From assembly GCA_905207705.1 (NCBI GenBank), contig CAJLMA010000011.1:7839-71838 (forward strand): DNA of 64,000 nt, given 5' to 3'. A program made the position numbers and the translations under genes. The stretch is from an uncultured Prevotellaceae bacterium (lineage in GTDB: Bacteria; Bacteroidota; Bacteroidia; Bacteroidales; Muribaculaceae). Below are positions 25,175 to 34,338 of the stretch, piece after piece. Each line of letters begins with the position of its first letter. The first letter of the stretch is position 1. The notes below the pieces were generated by a model. That model searched no databases and was not told where the DNA came from. It worked only from the letters and a program-made list of their open reading frames with translations.

Positions 25175-25214
25175 GCAGGTCGCGGCTTCAATTTGAGATG
25201 GAGGCGCGGCCTGC
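25175..25214 (+). terminator. Hairpin after the OmpH-like gene
   Basis: GCAGGTCGCG (25175-25184) pairs with CGCGGCCTGC (25205-25214) over 10 bp with one G-U. No T run follows, so termination is uncertain. Confidence 0.4.
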
Positions 25215-25298
25215 ATGTTTGTACCGATATGCCGATGGTTGGTTAACCAGCGAGAGGCGTGGGTGCAGAAAATTAAAAACATTGTAACATAGTTTTTT

Positions 25299-26534
25299 AT
25301 GATAGAAGACCATTTGATAACTGAAGAGGCTAATGAAAAGGCAGTCCTCGTGGGCATAATCACTCCTACTCAAGGAGAAAGCAAAGCCAACGAGTATCTC
25401 GACGAACTGGCTTTCTTGGCCGACACGGCCGGAGCCGACACGGTGAAGAAATTCCTGCAACGCATGGATTCGCCCAATAGTGCGACTTTTGTCGGTAAAG
25501 GAAAGTTGGAAGAAATTAGGCAATACGTTGAAGAGAACGGGGTGGGGCTTGTCATATTTGATGACGACCTTACATCAAAACAGGTTGCCAACATTGAAAA
25601 GGAATTGAAGGTAAAGATTCTCGACCGTACCAGTCTTATCCTTGACATATTTGCCAAGCGAGCAAAGACGGCAAATGCAAAAATGCAGGTCGAACTGGCA
25701 CAATACCAATATTTGCTGCCTCGGTTGACGAGAATGTGGACCCACTTGGAACGCCAACGCGGAGGTATCGGTATGCGAGGTCCGGGTGAAACACAGATAG
25801 AAACCGACCGCCGAATCATTCTCGACAAGATTTCGCTGTTGAAGGAACGTTTGCGCTCGCTCGACAAGCAAAAGACCATCCAGCGCAAGAATCGCGGCAA
25901 GTTGACGCGCATTGCGCTCGTGGGCTATACCAACGTAGGGAAATCTACATTGATGAACCTGTTGAGCAAGAGTGACGTGTTTGCCGAGAATAAATTGTTT
26001 GCGACACTTGACACTACTTGTAGAAAAGTGATTATCGACAACTTGCCGTTTTTGTTGACCGATACTGTGGGATTTATCCGCAAGTTGCCAACGCACCTCG
26101 TGGAGTCGTTCAAGACTACGCTCGATGAAGTGCGTGATGCCGACATATTGGTGCATGTGGTTGACATCTCGCATCCTCAATTTGAGGAGCAGATAGAGGT
26201 GGTCAACAAGACATTGAATGAGGTGTGTGACGCGGCCAACAAGGAGATGATTCTTGTGTTTAACAAGATAGATGCGTTTACATATGTTCCGAAAGACGAG
26301 GATGATTTGACTCCGCGCACTCGCCGCAACATTCCGCTTGAAGAATTGAAGGAATCGTGGATGGCAAAGATGAACGACAATTGCGTGTTCATATCGGCAA
26401 AGCAACGCACCAATATAGATGAGTTGAAACACATGCTATATGAAAAGGCAAAGATAATCCACACGCAACGATTCCCGTATAATGATTTCTTGTTCCAGAA
26501 GTATGACGACCTTGGTGAGGAAACGGAGGATTGA
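25299..26534 (+). CDS. hflX: GTPase HflX
   Basis: A 411-residue HflX, a ribosome-binding GTPase that splits stalled 70S or hibernating ribosomes. The N-terminal HflX domain includes the glycine-rich GGIGMRGPGETQIETDRR segment. The GTPase motifs are VGYTNVGKST (G1, from about 207), DTVGFIRKLP (G3) and NKID (G4). Length agrees with the family. It is separated from the OmpH-like gene by 166 bp and converges with the minus-strand gene at 26559. Confidence 0.96.
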   Translation: MIEDHLITEEANEKAVLVGIITPTQGESKANEYLDELAFLADTAGADTVKKFLQRMDSPNSATFVGKGKLEEIRQYVEENGVGLVIFDDDLTSKQVANIEKELKVKILDRTSLILDIFAKRAKTANAKMQVELAQYQYLLPRLTRMWTHLERQRGGIGMRGPGETQIETDRRIILDKISLLKERLRSLDKQKTIQRKNRGKLTRIALVGYTNVGKSTLMNLLSKSDVFAENKLFATLDTTCRKVIIDNLPFLLTDTVGFIRKLPTHLVESFKTTLDEVRDADILVHVVDISHPQFEEQIEVVNKTLNEVCDAANKEMILVFNKIDAFTYVPKDEDDLTPRTRRNIPLEELKESWMAKMNDNCVFISAKQRTNIDELKHMLYEKAKIIHTQRFPYNDFLFQKYDDLGEETED

Positions 26535-26558
26535 CCTTGCTGATGCAGGGGGCAACGT

Positions 26559-27254
26559 TTAAAAAATGTGGAATTTTACTCCAAATGACAAGCTGATGAG
26601 GTCATGCAGCGGGTATCCGCTGTTGCCTATATGGCTGAGAATGTAGTAGTCGCAAGTGCTTATTTCGTAGAACAGTGTTATGGCTTTAGCTATAAACCGC
26701 TTGTCGGGTGAAATGTTGATTGTGGCACGTTGTCCTATGTATATGTTTGGGCGTAACTTGGTGGCAAACCAATAATATCCTTTAGGATACCTGTCGGGCT
26801 GTCTTACCCAGAATTGGTTGCTCAATATGGTGTTAAGGTAGATGCCGCAGGCAAGCGGCTCGAATGAGAAATGCCGGCCGGCGTCCAATTTCCATGGAAT
26901 GAAATTCTGTTTTATGGTGAGGGTCACTTTCACTTTCTCCGATTCATATTTAGGAATGAACCCTATGAATATGTCGGTCTCCCATTGCTTGTTTTTGCCA
27001 TAGGCCCATCCTGAGCCGAAGGAGAGCAGGCCCATGTTCCCGGCATATTGGATTTTATAATAAGAAGGGATGAGGCGTTGCCAGCGTTCTTGCATGCGTG
27101 TCATCCTTTCTTCGTATTTTAAGAGCTTTTCCATCCTTCGCTGGTCTATAACAACTGTTGAATCGGCTTTTGAAGCCGAGGCGGCCGGCGAGAAGAGAGC
27201 AACAATGGCTGTCATTGTAAGTATTATTTTAAAAACGGATTTCTTCGCATTCAT
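26559..27254 (-). CDS. Exported barrel-like hypothetical protein
   Basis: A 231-residue protein with a signal peptide (MNAKKSVFKIILTMTAIVAL, cleavage after ASA). Then follow a short coiled-coil-like stretch rich in Glu/Arg and many alternating hydrophobic strands with aromatic girdles (YKIQYAGNMGLLSFGSGWAYG; the C-terminus ends in Phe). That suggests a small outer-membrane barrel. The frame is open further upstream to 27350, but the ATG at 27254 starts a proper signal peptide and overlaps the phosphoesterase gene by 26 bp. Function unknown; it is probably translated with the phosphoesterase. Confidence 0.7.
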   Translation of the reverse strand: MNAKKSVFKIILTMTAIVALFSPAASASKADSTVVIDQRRMEKLLKYEERMTRMQERWQRLIPSYYKIQYAGNMGLLSFGSGWAYGKNKQWETDIFIGFIPKYESEKVKVTLTIKQNFIPWKLDAGRHFSFEPLACGIYLNTILSNQFWVRQPDRYPKGYYWFATKLRPNIYIGQRATINISPDKRFIAKAITLFYEISTCDYYILSHIGNSGYPLHDLISLSFGVKFHIF

Positions 27255-28056
27255 AGGTCCCGTCGTCGTTGAATGTAAATAATAGATAAGTGCGGTCGTC
27301 GAGACTCGTCGTCTGATGATAGATTGTGCCGTCACCAAACAGGTCGTCATGTTTCAGCGAGTGGCCGTGCCCGTTGATGCAGCACATGAGTCCCGGAAGC
27401 ATTTTCACATAGTGCCGGAATACCGTAGAGACATTGTTGTTGAACACGTCGTCGCCGGGTCTGGCATGCATACAAGCCACCGAGTGTGAGAACTCATCAA
27501 GGCGGGATGTCGAAGCGCACATTATGAATTCAAAGTCGGGAATTGGGTGAGAATAGTCATATTCAAGCGCGTTGGTATTCATGCACACAAATTTTATGTT
27601 GCCGGCTATGAATTCAAAGTTGGTTGTCCCGAAGATTGCTTCAAATGTTTCTTTGCCTGTACCGAGGCAGTCATGATTCCCTATAAGGGCTACATAAGGA
27701 ATGTTCAAGTCTTGCAGGTAATCGCGTGTCCAGATGAATTCCTGCGTGTATCCAAATTCGCTCATGTCTCCGTCGTGGATGACAAAGTCGATGTCGAGCC
27801 TTGAATTTATGTCTTTGACGAGCCATTGCAGCTCGTCATACCATTTGTGGGTGTCGCCTATCGCGGCAACCTTGATTTGGGCCTTGTCTTGGCACTTGTC
27901 CTCGATACGAGATATATTTTTGGCATTGATGTCGGTGGGACCGGTGATTCTCACATCATAAGGGTGGTAGTCGATTAATTCACAAGATTGAAGCCCTGTG
28001 GCGGTTGCGATTGTTAATATGATGGCGATTGCTGCATGTGGGATGTGGTATTTCAT
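27229..28056 (-). CDS. Metallophosphoesterase lipoprotein
   Basis: A 275-residue calcineurin-like phosphoesterase. The signal peptide ends in a lipobox (LQSC, Cys25), so the enzyme is anchored on the periplasmic or outer face. The metal-binding motifs are GDTH (67-70), GDMSE (96-100), GNHD (126-129), a His in CMHARPGDD, and GHGHS near the C-terminus. The substrate is unknown; extracytoplasmic members act on nucleotides, phospholipids or phosphosugars. It overlaps the downstream exported protein gene by 26 bp. Confidence 0.9.
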   Translation of the reverse strand: MKYHIPHAAIAIILTIATATGLQSCELIDYHPYDVRITGPTDINAKNISRIEDKCQDKAQIKVAAIGDTHKWYDELQWLVKDINSRLDIDFVIHDGDMSEFGYTQEFIWTRDYLQDLNIPYVALIGNHDCLGTGKETFEAIFGTTNFEFIAGNIKFVCMNTNALEYDYSHPIPDFEFIMCASTSRLDEFSHSVACMHARPGDDVFNNNVSTVFRHYVKMLPGLMCCINGHGHSLKHDDLFGDGTIYHQTTSLDDRTYLLFTFNDDGTYECEEIRF

Positions 28057-28281
28057 GTGCGCGAGTGTGTGATAATCGGTTGTAAAGATATCAAATACCT
28101 AAGTAATGAGGGTGTGGAGAAGAGGAATGAGAAATATTTCAGGAACAATAGGACAACAATCATGAATCTGCCGGAAGGCAAATAAGGATGGGCAATTATT
28201 AAAAATATAAAAAAGTGTGAAAGCGTATTGCCGTATATTGATTTATCAAATAAATTCGCATTTTAAATAAAATATTTCTGA

Positions 28282-29583
28282 ATGGAATTTTTAATAATAT
28301 TATTCCTGTTATTAATGAATGGCGTATTTGCCATGTATGAAATAGCATTAGTGTCATCGAGCAAGGCGCGTCTTGAAATATTTGTAAACAAGGGCAACCG
28401 TTCGGCAAAAAGAGTAATAAAGCAACTGCAAGAGCCTGAAAAAATCCTTTCCACTATTCAGATTGGCATTACGCTCATAGGCATCGTGTCGGGTGCATTC
28501 GGTGGTGTCGCTTTGGCCGACAACTTAGTGCCATTTTTTGAGAAGCTTCCATATGTGAGCATGTATGCCAAAGATCTTGCCATGATAACAGTCGTGGCCA
28601 TAATCACATATTTGTCACTCATAATAGGGGAGTTGGTGCCAAAGACAATTGCATTGAACAATCCCGAGCGATATGCCATGATGTTTTGCCACATGATGAA
28701 TTTGCTGGCCAAGATTTCTTATCCGTTTGTGTGGCTGTTGAGCGTGTCGACAAGGCTGGTGGGTAAGATAGTCGGAGTCAGCGACAGCAAGGAACGCACG
28801 ATGACGCAGGATGAATTGAAGATGCTGCTGCATCAGAGTTCGGAACAGGGTGTTCTCGACAAGGACGAGACAGAGATGCTGGGCGACGTGTTCAGGTTCT
28901 CGGACAAGCGTGCCAACGACCTAATGACACATCGCACCGATGTGGTGTTTCTTAATGTTGACGATGATGAAAAAAAAGTGCTTGACATCATAGCCGAGAA
29001 ACGTTTCAGTAAATATCCGTTGTTGAATGCGTCTATTGACGACATAATAGGAATCGTGTCGGTGAAGGATGTCATACTCATGATAGGCAACAGGATGCCT
29101 TTTGACTTGAAAAGCATCGCGCAGCCGGCTGTGTTCATGCCTGAGAGCCTTTATGCCAAGAAGGTGCTGGAATTGTTCAAGAAGAGCAAGCGCGACTTCG
29201 GTATAGTGGTAAATGAGTTTGGCGGTACTGAAGGCATTATCACTTTGCACGACTTGACCGAAAGTATTTTCGGGAATATACAGGAGGAATATGAACCCGA
29301 CGAGAAGGAGATTGTGAAACGTCAGGATGGTTCTTTCCTTGTTGAAGGCTTGATGAATGTAGATGATTTCATGGAAGAGATGGGCATAATGTATTATGAC
29401 GATCTCAAGCAGGAAGACTTCACGACCGTTGGAGGCATGGCAATGTTCTTCATAGGCAGCATACCTAAGGAGGGCGACAAGTTCAGCTATCGTAATCTGG
29501 ATTTTGAGGTTATGGACATGGATAATGACCGAGTCGACAAGCTACTTGTAATAAAGAAAGAAGAGGAAGAACCTGCTGAGTGA
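28282..29583 (+). CDS. Hemolysin-family CNNM/CBS transporter-like protein
   Basis: A 433-residue protein with the CorC/HlyC/CNNM architecture: a DUF21 membrane domain (about 1-200, three to four TM helices), a pair of CBS domains (about 210-330, for example FSKYPLLNASIDDIIGIVSVKDVI) and a CorC_HlyC domain (about 345-425). Homologues handle Mg2+ or Co2+ efflux; the hemolysin name is historical. In Bacteroidota such proteins are also described as gliding-motility GldE-like. Single gene. A run of 225 bp without features lies upstream. Confidence 0.88.
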   Translation: MEFLIILFLLLMNGVFAMYEIALVSSSKARLEIFVNKGNRSAKRVIKQLQEPEKILSTIQIGITLIGIVSGAFGGVALADNLVPFFEKLPYVSMYAKDLAMITVVAIITYLSLIIGELVPKTIALNNPERYAMMFCHMMNLLAKISYPFVWLLSVSTRLVGKIVGVSDSKERTMTQDELKMLLHQSSEQGVLDKDETEMLGDVFRFSDKRANDLMTHRTDVVFLNVDDDEKKVLDIIAEKRFSKYPLLNASIDDIIGIVSVKDVILMIGNRMPFDLKSIAQPAVFMPESLYAKKVLELFKKSKRDFGIVVNEFGGTEGIITLHDLTESIFGNIQEEYEPDEKEIVKRQDGSFLVEGLMNVDDFMEEMGIMYYDDLKQEDFTTVGGMAMFFIGSIPKEGDKFSYRNLDFEVMDMDNDRVDKLLVIKKEEEEPAE

Positions 29584-29791
29584 GATTTTGTTGACTTAGC
29601 CTTGTAAGAAAGAGGAATCATATAGGTGTGGCGGTAATCGTTATAGGTTGCTGCCACATTGCGTTTTTGTTGTAACGGTGGAAATTGAGTGGTGGTGTAA
29701 AATAAAACCTTCGGCACTGCTCACGCAGATCCGAAGGCAAAAGTGGTAAGTCGGAGTTGTAATGTGCTTACTACAAAAAAAGTATGTGTTG

Positions 29792-30304
29792 TTATTTCCC
29801 TATGATGTATTTTATGAACAGATAACCACCGAATATTTGTACCAATATCCCGGGCAATCCGAGACTGATATCTTGCAAAGCAGCTGTCAGTGAACCGCTG
29901 ATGGCCCATTCGACAATAGAGCCTGCCACTTGATATGTGGCTACGACGGCTGCTACCGTCAACAGGGAGAATGACTTGAACTTATAGGCTGCATACCCGG
30001 CTGCCGATGTAAGAAGCACCGATTTTATCAATATCACAGGAAGCATTGATGCTGCCGGCATCCCAAATGCCACACTGTTGATGACAGGTGACAATACTGC
30101 TGTTAGCAATCCGGCTTTCCATCCAAATTTGTAGGCAGCCACAAGTGTGAAAAAGTATATGGGTAGCCAAATGAGACCGCCTTGTGGCATGAGGTGGCAT
30201 AACTGCGGCAAGATGATGTTGCCTGCGGTAAACAACACGGCAACCATGTAAGTCTTTAGCTGGTTGTAGTTGTACGCATAAAGTTTTACGTTCTGAGTAG
30301 TCAT
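29792..30304 (-). CDS. ECF transporter S component-like protein
   Basis: A 170-residue integral membrane protein with about five or six hydrophobic segments and an N-terminal polar stretch. PQGGLIWLPIYFFTLVAAYKFGWKAGLLTAVLSPVINS is typical of substrate-binding S components of energy-coupling factor transporters. No EcfA or EcfT gene is nearby, as with group II systems. The substrate is unknown. It follows the acetyltransferase-DUF1893 gene by 24 bp on the same strand, so the two probably form an operon. Confidence 0.8.
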   Translation of the reverse strand: MTTQNVKLYAYNYNQLKTYMVAVLFTAGNIILPQLCHLMPQGGLIWLPIYFFTLVAAYKFGWKAGLLTAVLSPVINSVAFGMPAASMLPVILIKSVLLTSAAGYAAYKFKSFSLLTVAAVVATYQVAGSIVEWAISGSLTAALQDISLGLPGILVQIFGGYLFIKYIIGK

Positions 30305-30328
30305 GATAAAGTATGGTTTAAAAATTCA

Positions 30329-31327
30329 TTAATTTTTCATTTTAGCGATGAATTGTTCTATAAGCGGCAATGCTTCTTCGGCAGTGGCGACATTCGAGGT
30401 GAGTTGTTCTACCGGGCAGATGCCTGTGCCGGTGCGATTTATTATGTTGTCGACGAGTGTGCCATATACAGTATCTATGCCATGCTGCTGAAGCAGTTCC
30501 AGTGCAGGCTTGCTTATGACGTCGGTGTGTAGGGCCTTGATCCGTCCGAGTGCCATCAGTGCTGCCGCGCCCTTCCCTACGACTTTGTCGGCAATCAATG
30601 CGCCGTTGAGGGTTTCGGGCGAGTGCTTGAGTATCTCAAAGAGGTCGATTACCCCACGCCGGTAGCAGAATGTCAATTCGTTTCGACTGTCGGCTATTAC
30701 GCACGAACAGCCTTTTTTGTGGAGCAAATTTACTAAATTCTCCATTTCGACAGGCTTGCTTGTGGGGCTTTGGTCGATTTTTTTTATTACTCGGCAAGGA
30801 TTGCCGGCAGCCAGCACGCCGGGAGGGATATTGCCTGTGACTATGCTGCCGGCTCCGATTACCGCTCCGTCACCGATAGTCACGCCTGGCAGAACCGTCA
30901 CGTTGGCTCCAATCCATACATTGTTGCCGACAGTTATGGGGTAGGCGTATTCTAACCCTTTGTTTCGGCGGGCGGTGTCGAGTGGATGGCCTGCGGTGTA
31001 GAATCCGCAGTTGGGAGCGATAAACACATTGTCACCAAATGTAACCTTGGCTCCGTCGAGGATTACGCAATTCATGTTGGCAAAAAAGTTTTCACCTATT
31101 GAAATGTTGTATCCATAGTCGCAATAGAACGGTTGCTCTATTTGAAACGTTTCTCCGGTCGAGCCAAGCAGACTGCGCATCACCTCGGCGCGTTTCTCGA
31201 GTTGCGCCGGGTGCAGGTTGTTATAGGTGTGGCATATGCTTTTGCACCTGTCACGCTCGTCCAGCAGGGTTTTGTCGTAGTTTGCATCATACAGCATTCC
31301 AGCTTTTGCTTTCTCTTTTTCGGTCAT
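30329..31327 (-). CDS. Sugar O-acetyltransferase fused to DUF1893
   Basis: A 332-residue two-domain protein. Residues 1-187 are a maltose/galactoside O-acetyltransferase (Maa/LacA): N-terminal Mac domain (KAGMLYDANYDKTLLDER), hexapeptide-repeat beta-helix, and the catalytic His114 in TAGHPLD. Residues 195-332 match DUF1893 (ENLVNLLHKKGCSCVIAD, VVGKGAAALMALG, NRTGTGICPVEQ). DUF1893 is normally a stand-alone protein of about 140 residues, and an ATG (Met195) sits exactly at its start, so the reading frames of two genes have merged without a stop. The ECF S component gene follows. Confidence 0.88.
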   Translation of the reverse strand: MTEKEKAKAGMLYDANYDKTLLDERDRCKSICHTYNNLHPAQLEKRAEVMRSLLGSTGETFQIEQPFYCDYGYNISIGENFFANMNCVILDGAKVTFGDNVFIAPNCGFYTAGHPLDTARRNKGLEYAYPITVGNNVWIGANVTVLPGVTIGDGAVIGAGSIVTGNIPPGVLAAGNPCRVIKKIDQSPTSKPVEMENLVNLLHKKGCSCVIADSRNELTFCYRRGVIDLFEILKHSPETLNGALIADKVVGKGAAALMALGRIKALHTDVISKPALELLQQHGIDTVYGTLVDNIINRTGTGICPVEQLTSNVATAEEALPLIEQFIAKMKN

Positions 31328-31491
31328 AATTTAAAAACAATGATGTAATATATTATAAAAAAAAGAAGCATGTCGGAGAATCGAGTTTCATCCGCTTGCA
31401 AAATTAATGTCGTTTGTATAGTTCCATCATACCTATATTACAGTAAATGTTACCAATTTTACGGTGTGTATGGGCGTCGACTGCCTATTTG

Positions 31492-32208
31492 TTACCGGGG
31501 AGATATGTTGAACTTGCAGAATGTCATTGTGAGCGCATCGAATGTGAGCACTTTGTTGACCAAAAGTTCGCCTATTCCGAGTACATATTTCAGTGCTTCG
31601 GCAGCTTGTATCGACCCGATGATGCCCGGTATTACTCCAAGTACGCCATAGCTTGAGCTTGCCTTCATGTCGGCCGGTGGTGTAGGGAACAGGTCGCGCA
31701 GAGTGGCCGTGCCTGGCAGCACCGTCATTACGTTTCCCGAGAATTGGTTGATGGCTCCGTGTACGAAAGGTTTATTCAAGGCCACGCATGAGTCGTTGAT
31801 TAAAAATTTAGACTCTAAGTTGTCGGTTGCGTCGATGGCTAAGTCGCAGCCATCCAGTAGCGTGGCTGCGTTTTCGTGCGAAAAGTATTCGCACACGCTT
31901 TCCACTTCGACATCGGGATTTATGGCTTTGATTTTTTCTTTGGCCGAGACGACTTTCTTCTTTTCTATGTCGTCGGTGGTGTGAATCACTTGGCGCTGGA
32001 GGTTGGACAGGTCCACACGGTCGCTGTCGATAATGCGCAGATGTCCCACACCTGCTGCCGCAAGGTATAGCGCGACAGGCGAGCCGAGGCCGCCTGCCCC
32101 TATTATGGCTATCGAAGAGTCGCATAGCTTATGCTGTCCCACTTCGCCCACTTGTGGCAACATCAAGTGTCTTTTATATCGTAGGTAAAAATTATTGTCA
32201 GTGATCAT
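31492..32208 (-). CDS. HesA/MoeB/ThiF-family protein lacking usual cysteines
   Basis: A 238-residue E1-like protein. The nucleotide-binding GAGGLG (37-42), Asp61-Asp63 region, Arg72 in LQRQVIHTTDDI and DATDN (126-130) are intact, so ATP binding and adenylation are plausible. The zinc CxxC pairs are absent, and the usual catalytic Cys region reads KASSSYGVLGV (182-192), with Ser instead of Cys. The ATG at 32208 begins the family N-terminus; the frame is open to 32349 but that part is not conserved. No ThiS or MoaD gene is adjacent, so a thiolation role is doubtful. Confidence 0.82.
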   Translation of the reverse strand: MITDNNFYLRYKRHLMLPQVGEVGQHKLCDSSIAIIGAGGLGSPVALYLAAAGVGHLRIIDSDRVDLSNLQRQVIHTTDDIEKKKVVSAKEKIKAINPDVEVESVCEYFSHENAATLLDGCDLAIDATDNLESKFLINDSCVALNKPFVHGAINQFSGNVMTVLPGTATLRDLFPTPPADMKASSSYGVLGVIPGIIGSIQAAEALKYVLGIGELLVNKVLTFDALTMTFCKFNISPR

Positions 32209-32316
32209 ACATGCAAACTTACGCATAAAAAACGGCATCGCCATATTGTTTAGTAAATAAAAAACGTGGATAACCGACGGTAAAACGGAAGTATAAATAA
32301 AATGTGATAAAAAGTG

Positions 32317-32346
32317 TTGATTATTAGAAATTTCTGCGTAAATTTG
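32317..32346 (+). promoter_or_regulatory. Promoter of rpsA
   Basis: TTG at 32317-32319 and TAAATTTG at 32339-32346 separated by 19 nt. The start codon is 63 nt downstream. Confidence 0.75.
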
Positions 32347-32349
32347 CAA

Positions 32350-32378
32350 CCGCGTTCCGGGTGAAGTGTGCCCGGCGG
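32350..32378 (+). promoter_or_regulatory. GC-rich stem-loop in the rpsA leader
   Basis: CCGGG (32357-32361) pairs with CCCGG (32371-32375), and outer CCG (32350-32352) with CGG (32376-32378) across a CGTT bulge. It lies at the very 5' end of the transcript. Ribosomal protein S1 is autoregulated in other bacteria, so a binding site is possible. Confidence 0.4.
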
Positions 32379-32408
32379 TAGAAATAACTTAATTATTAAC
32401 AATTTTAA

Positions 32409-34181
32409 ATGAGCGAAGAATTAAAAAATTCTCCAATTGAAGATTTCGATTGGGATGCCTTTGAAAAAGGCGACACTCAAGGAGAGAAATCTCGCGAGGA
32501 ACTGGAAAAGACCTATGACGAGTCTTTGAACACTATTAAGGACAAAGATGTGACAGAAGGTACCGTTATCGCGCTCAACAAGCGTGAGGTAGTGGTTAAC
32601 ATCGGTTACAAGTCGGACGGTATTATTCCATTGAACGAATTCCGCTACAATCCCGACCTCAAGGTTGGCGACAAGGTAGAGGTGTTCATAGAGAACCAAG
32701 AAGACAAGAAGGGTCAACTGATCTTGTCGCACAAGAAGGCTCGTGCAGCCAAGAGCTGGGATCGCGTTAACCAAGCTTTGGAAAATGACGAAGTCATCAA
32801 GGGTTATATCAAGTGCCGTACCAAGGGCGGTATGATTGTTGACGTATTCGGTATCGAAGCATTCTTGCCGGGTTCTCAAATCGACGTTAAGCCTATTCGC
32901 GACTATGATGTATTCGTAGGCAAGACTATGGAATTTAAGGTCGTTAAGATCAACCAAGAATTTAAGAACGTTGTTGTTTCTCACAAGGCTCTCATCGAAG
33001 CCGAGCTTGAACAACAAAAGAAAGATATCATCGCAAAGCTCGAAAAGGGACAAGTGTTGGAAGGAACTGTCAAGAACATCACTTCTTATGGCGTGTTCAT
33101 CGACTTGGGCGGCGTAGACGGACTTATCCACATCACCGACCTTTCTTGGGGCCGCGTGAACCATCCGGAAGAAGTTGTAAAACTCGACCAAAAGTTGAAT
33201 GTGGTAATTCTCGACTTCGACGACGAGAAGAAGCGCATTGCCCTTGGCTTGAAGCAACTTCAACCGCATCCATGGGATGCCCTCGACCCGAACTTGAAGG
33301 TTGGCGACAAGGTAAAAGGCAAAGTTGTCGTTATGGCCGATTACGGTGCATTCGTGGAAATCGCTCCGGGCGTGGAAGGTCTTATCCATGTGAGCGAAAT
33401 GTCTTGGTCGCAACACTTGCGTTCAGCTCAAGATTTCATGAAGGTTGGCGACGAGGTAGAGGCAGTTATCTTGACCCTCGATCGCGAAGAGCGTAAGATG
33501 TCGCTTGGTATCAAGCAATTGAAACCAGATCCATGGGAAAATATCGAAAAGAATTATCCTGTTGGTTCAAAGCACACTGCAAAGGTTCGCAATTTCACCA
33601 ACTTCGGTGTATTCGTAGAGCTTGAAGAAGGCGTAGATGGTCTTATCCACATCAGCGACCTTTCTTGGACCAAGAAGATCAAGCATCCGTCTGAATTCAC
33701 CCAAATCGGTGCCGACATCGATGTTCAAGTTCTTGAAATCGACAAGGAAAACCGTCGCTTGAGCCTCGGCCACAAGCAATTGGAAGAAAATCCTTGGGAT
33801 GTGTTTGAAACAATCTTCACTGTCGGCAGCATCCACGAAGGTACAATCGTTGAAATGCTTGAAAAGGGCGCTGTTGTTGCTTTGCCTTATGGTGTTGAAG
33901 GATTTGCTACTCCTAAGCACCTTGTAAAACAAGACGGAACTCAAGCTAAGCAAGATGAAAAGCTCAACTTCAAGGTTATCGAGTTCAACAAGGACGCTAA
34001 GAGAATCATACTTTCTCACAGCCGCATCTTTGAAGACGAAGCTAAGGCTGAAGCAAAGAAGGCTGCAAAGAAGGCTAAAGCTGAAGAAGTAACTTCGGCT
34101 CCTGCTATCGAGAAGACTACTCTTGGCGACATCGAAGAACTTGCAGCATTGAAGGAAAAACTTTCTAAAGGCAACAAGTAA
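32409..34181 (+). CDS. rpsA: 30S ribosomal protein S1
   Basis: A 590-residue S1 with six S1 OB-fold repeats, starting near residues 50, 137, 215, 300, 388 and 474. The middle repeats are most alike (for example GVFIDLGGVDGLIHITDLSW and GVFVELEEGVDGLIHISDLSW). The first and last are degenerate. It ends in a charged helix (AKAEAKKAAKKAKAEE). S1 helps load mRNA on the 30S subunit, which matters in an organism with few Shine-Dalgarno sites. Codon use is strongly biased. Own promoter and terminator make it monocistronic. Confidence 0.96.
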   Translation: MSEELKNSPIEDFDWDAFEKGDTQGEKSREELEKTYDESLNTIKDKDVTEGTVIALNKREVVVNIGYKSDGIIPLNEFRYNPDLKVGDKVEVFIENQEDKKGQLILSHKKARAAKSWDRVNQALENDEVIKGYIKCRTKGGMIVDVFGIEAFLPGSQIDVKPIRDYDVFVGKTMEFKVVKINQEFKNVVVSHKALIEAELEQQKKDIIAKLEKGQVLEGTVKNITSYGVFIDLGGVDGLIHITDLSWGRVNHPEEVVKLDQKLNVVILDFDDEKKRIALGLKQLQPHPWDALDPNLKVGDKVKGKVVVMADYGAFVEIAPGVEGLIHVSEMSWSQHLRSAQDFMKVGDEVEAVILTLDREERKMSLGIKQLKPDPWENIEKNYPVGSKHTAKVRNFTNFGVFVELEEGVDGLIHISDLSWTKKIKHPSEFTQIGADIDVQVLEIDKENRRLSLGHKQLEENPWDVFETIFTVGSIHEGTIVEMLEKGAVVALPYGVEGFATPKHLVKQDGTQAKQDEKLNFKVIEFNKDAKRIILSHSRIFEDEAKAEAKKAAKKAKAEEVTSAPAIEKTTLGDIEELAALKEKLSKGNK

Positions 34182-34209
34182 GTAGCAATTTAAGCTGACA
34201 AATATTTGT

Positions 34210-34243
34210 CCGGATGCCATTTTATATGGCATCCGGTTTTTTT
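34210..34243 (+). terminator. Rho-independent terminator after rpsA
   Basis: Perfect 11-bp stem CCGGATGCCAT (34210-34220) with ATGGCATCCGG (34226-34236), 5-nt loop, then seven T. Confidence 0.95.
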
Positions 34244-34282
34244 ATGCCGTTCAGCATGGCGTTATGTTAAATAATATTAATC

Positions 34283-34292
34283 GGGGGGGGGG
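34283..34292. repeat. Homopolymer tract G10
   Basis: Ten consecutive G, the longest G run noticed in the window, 47 nt upstream of the -7 box of the outer-membrane receptor gene. Such tracts slip during replication and could vary between cells. Confidence 0.85.
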
Positions 34293-34338
34293 TAAATTTT
34301 ACTTGTGATATTTGTGTGGCTGGTGTCATTATTATACA

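Noticed and set aside
32421..33416. 331-codon minus-strand open frame opposite rpsA
   Set aside because: A by-product of the codon bias and repeats of rpsA.
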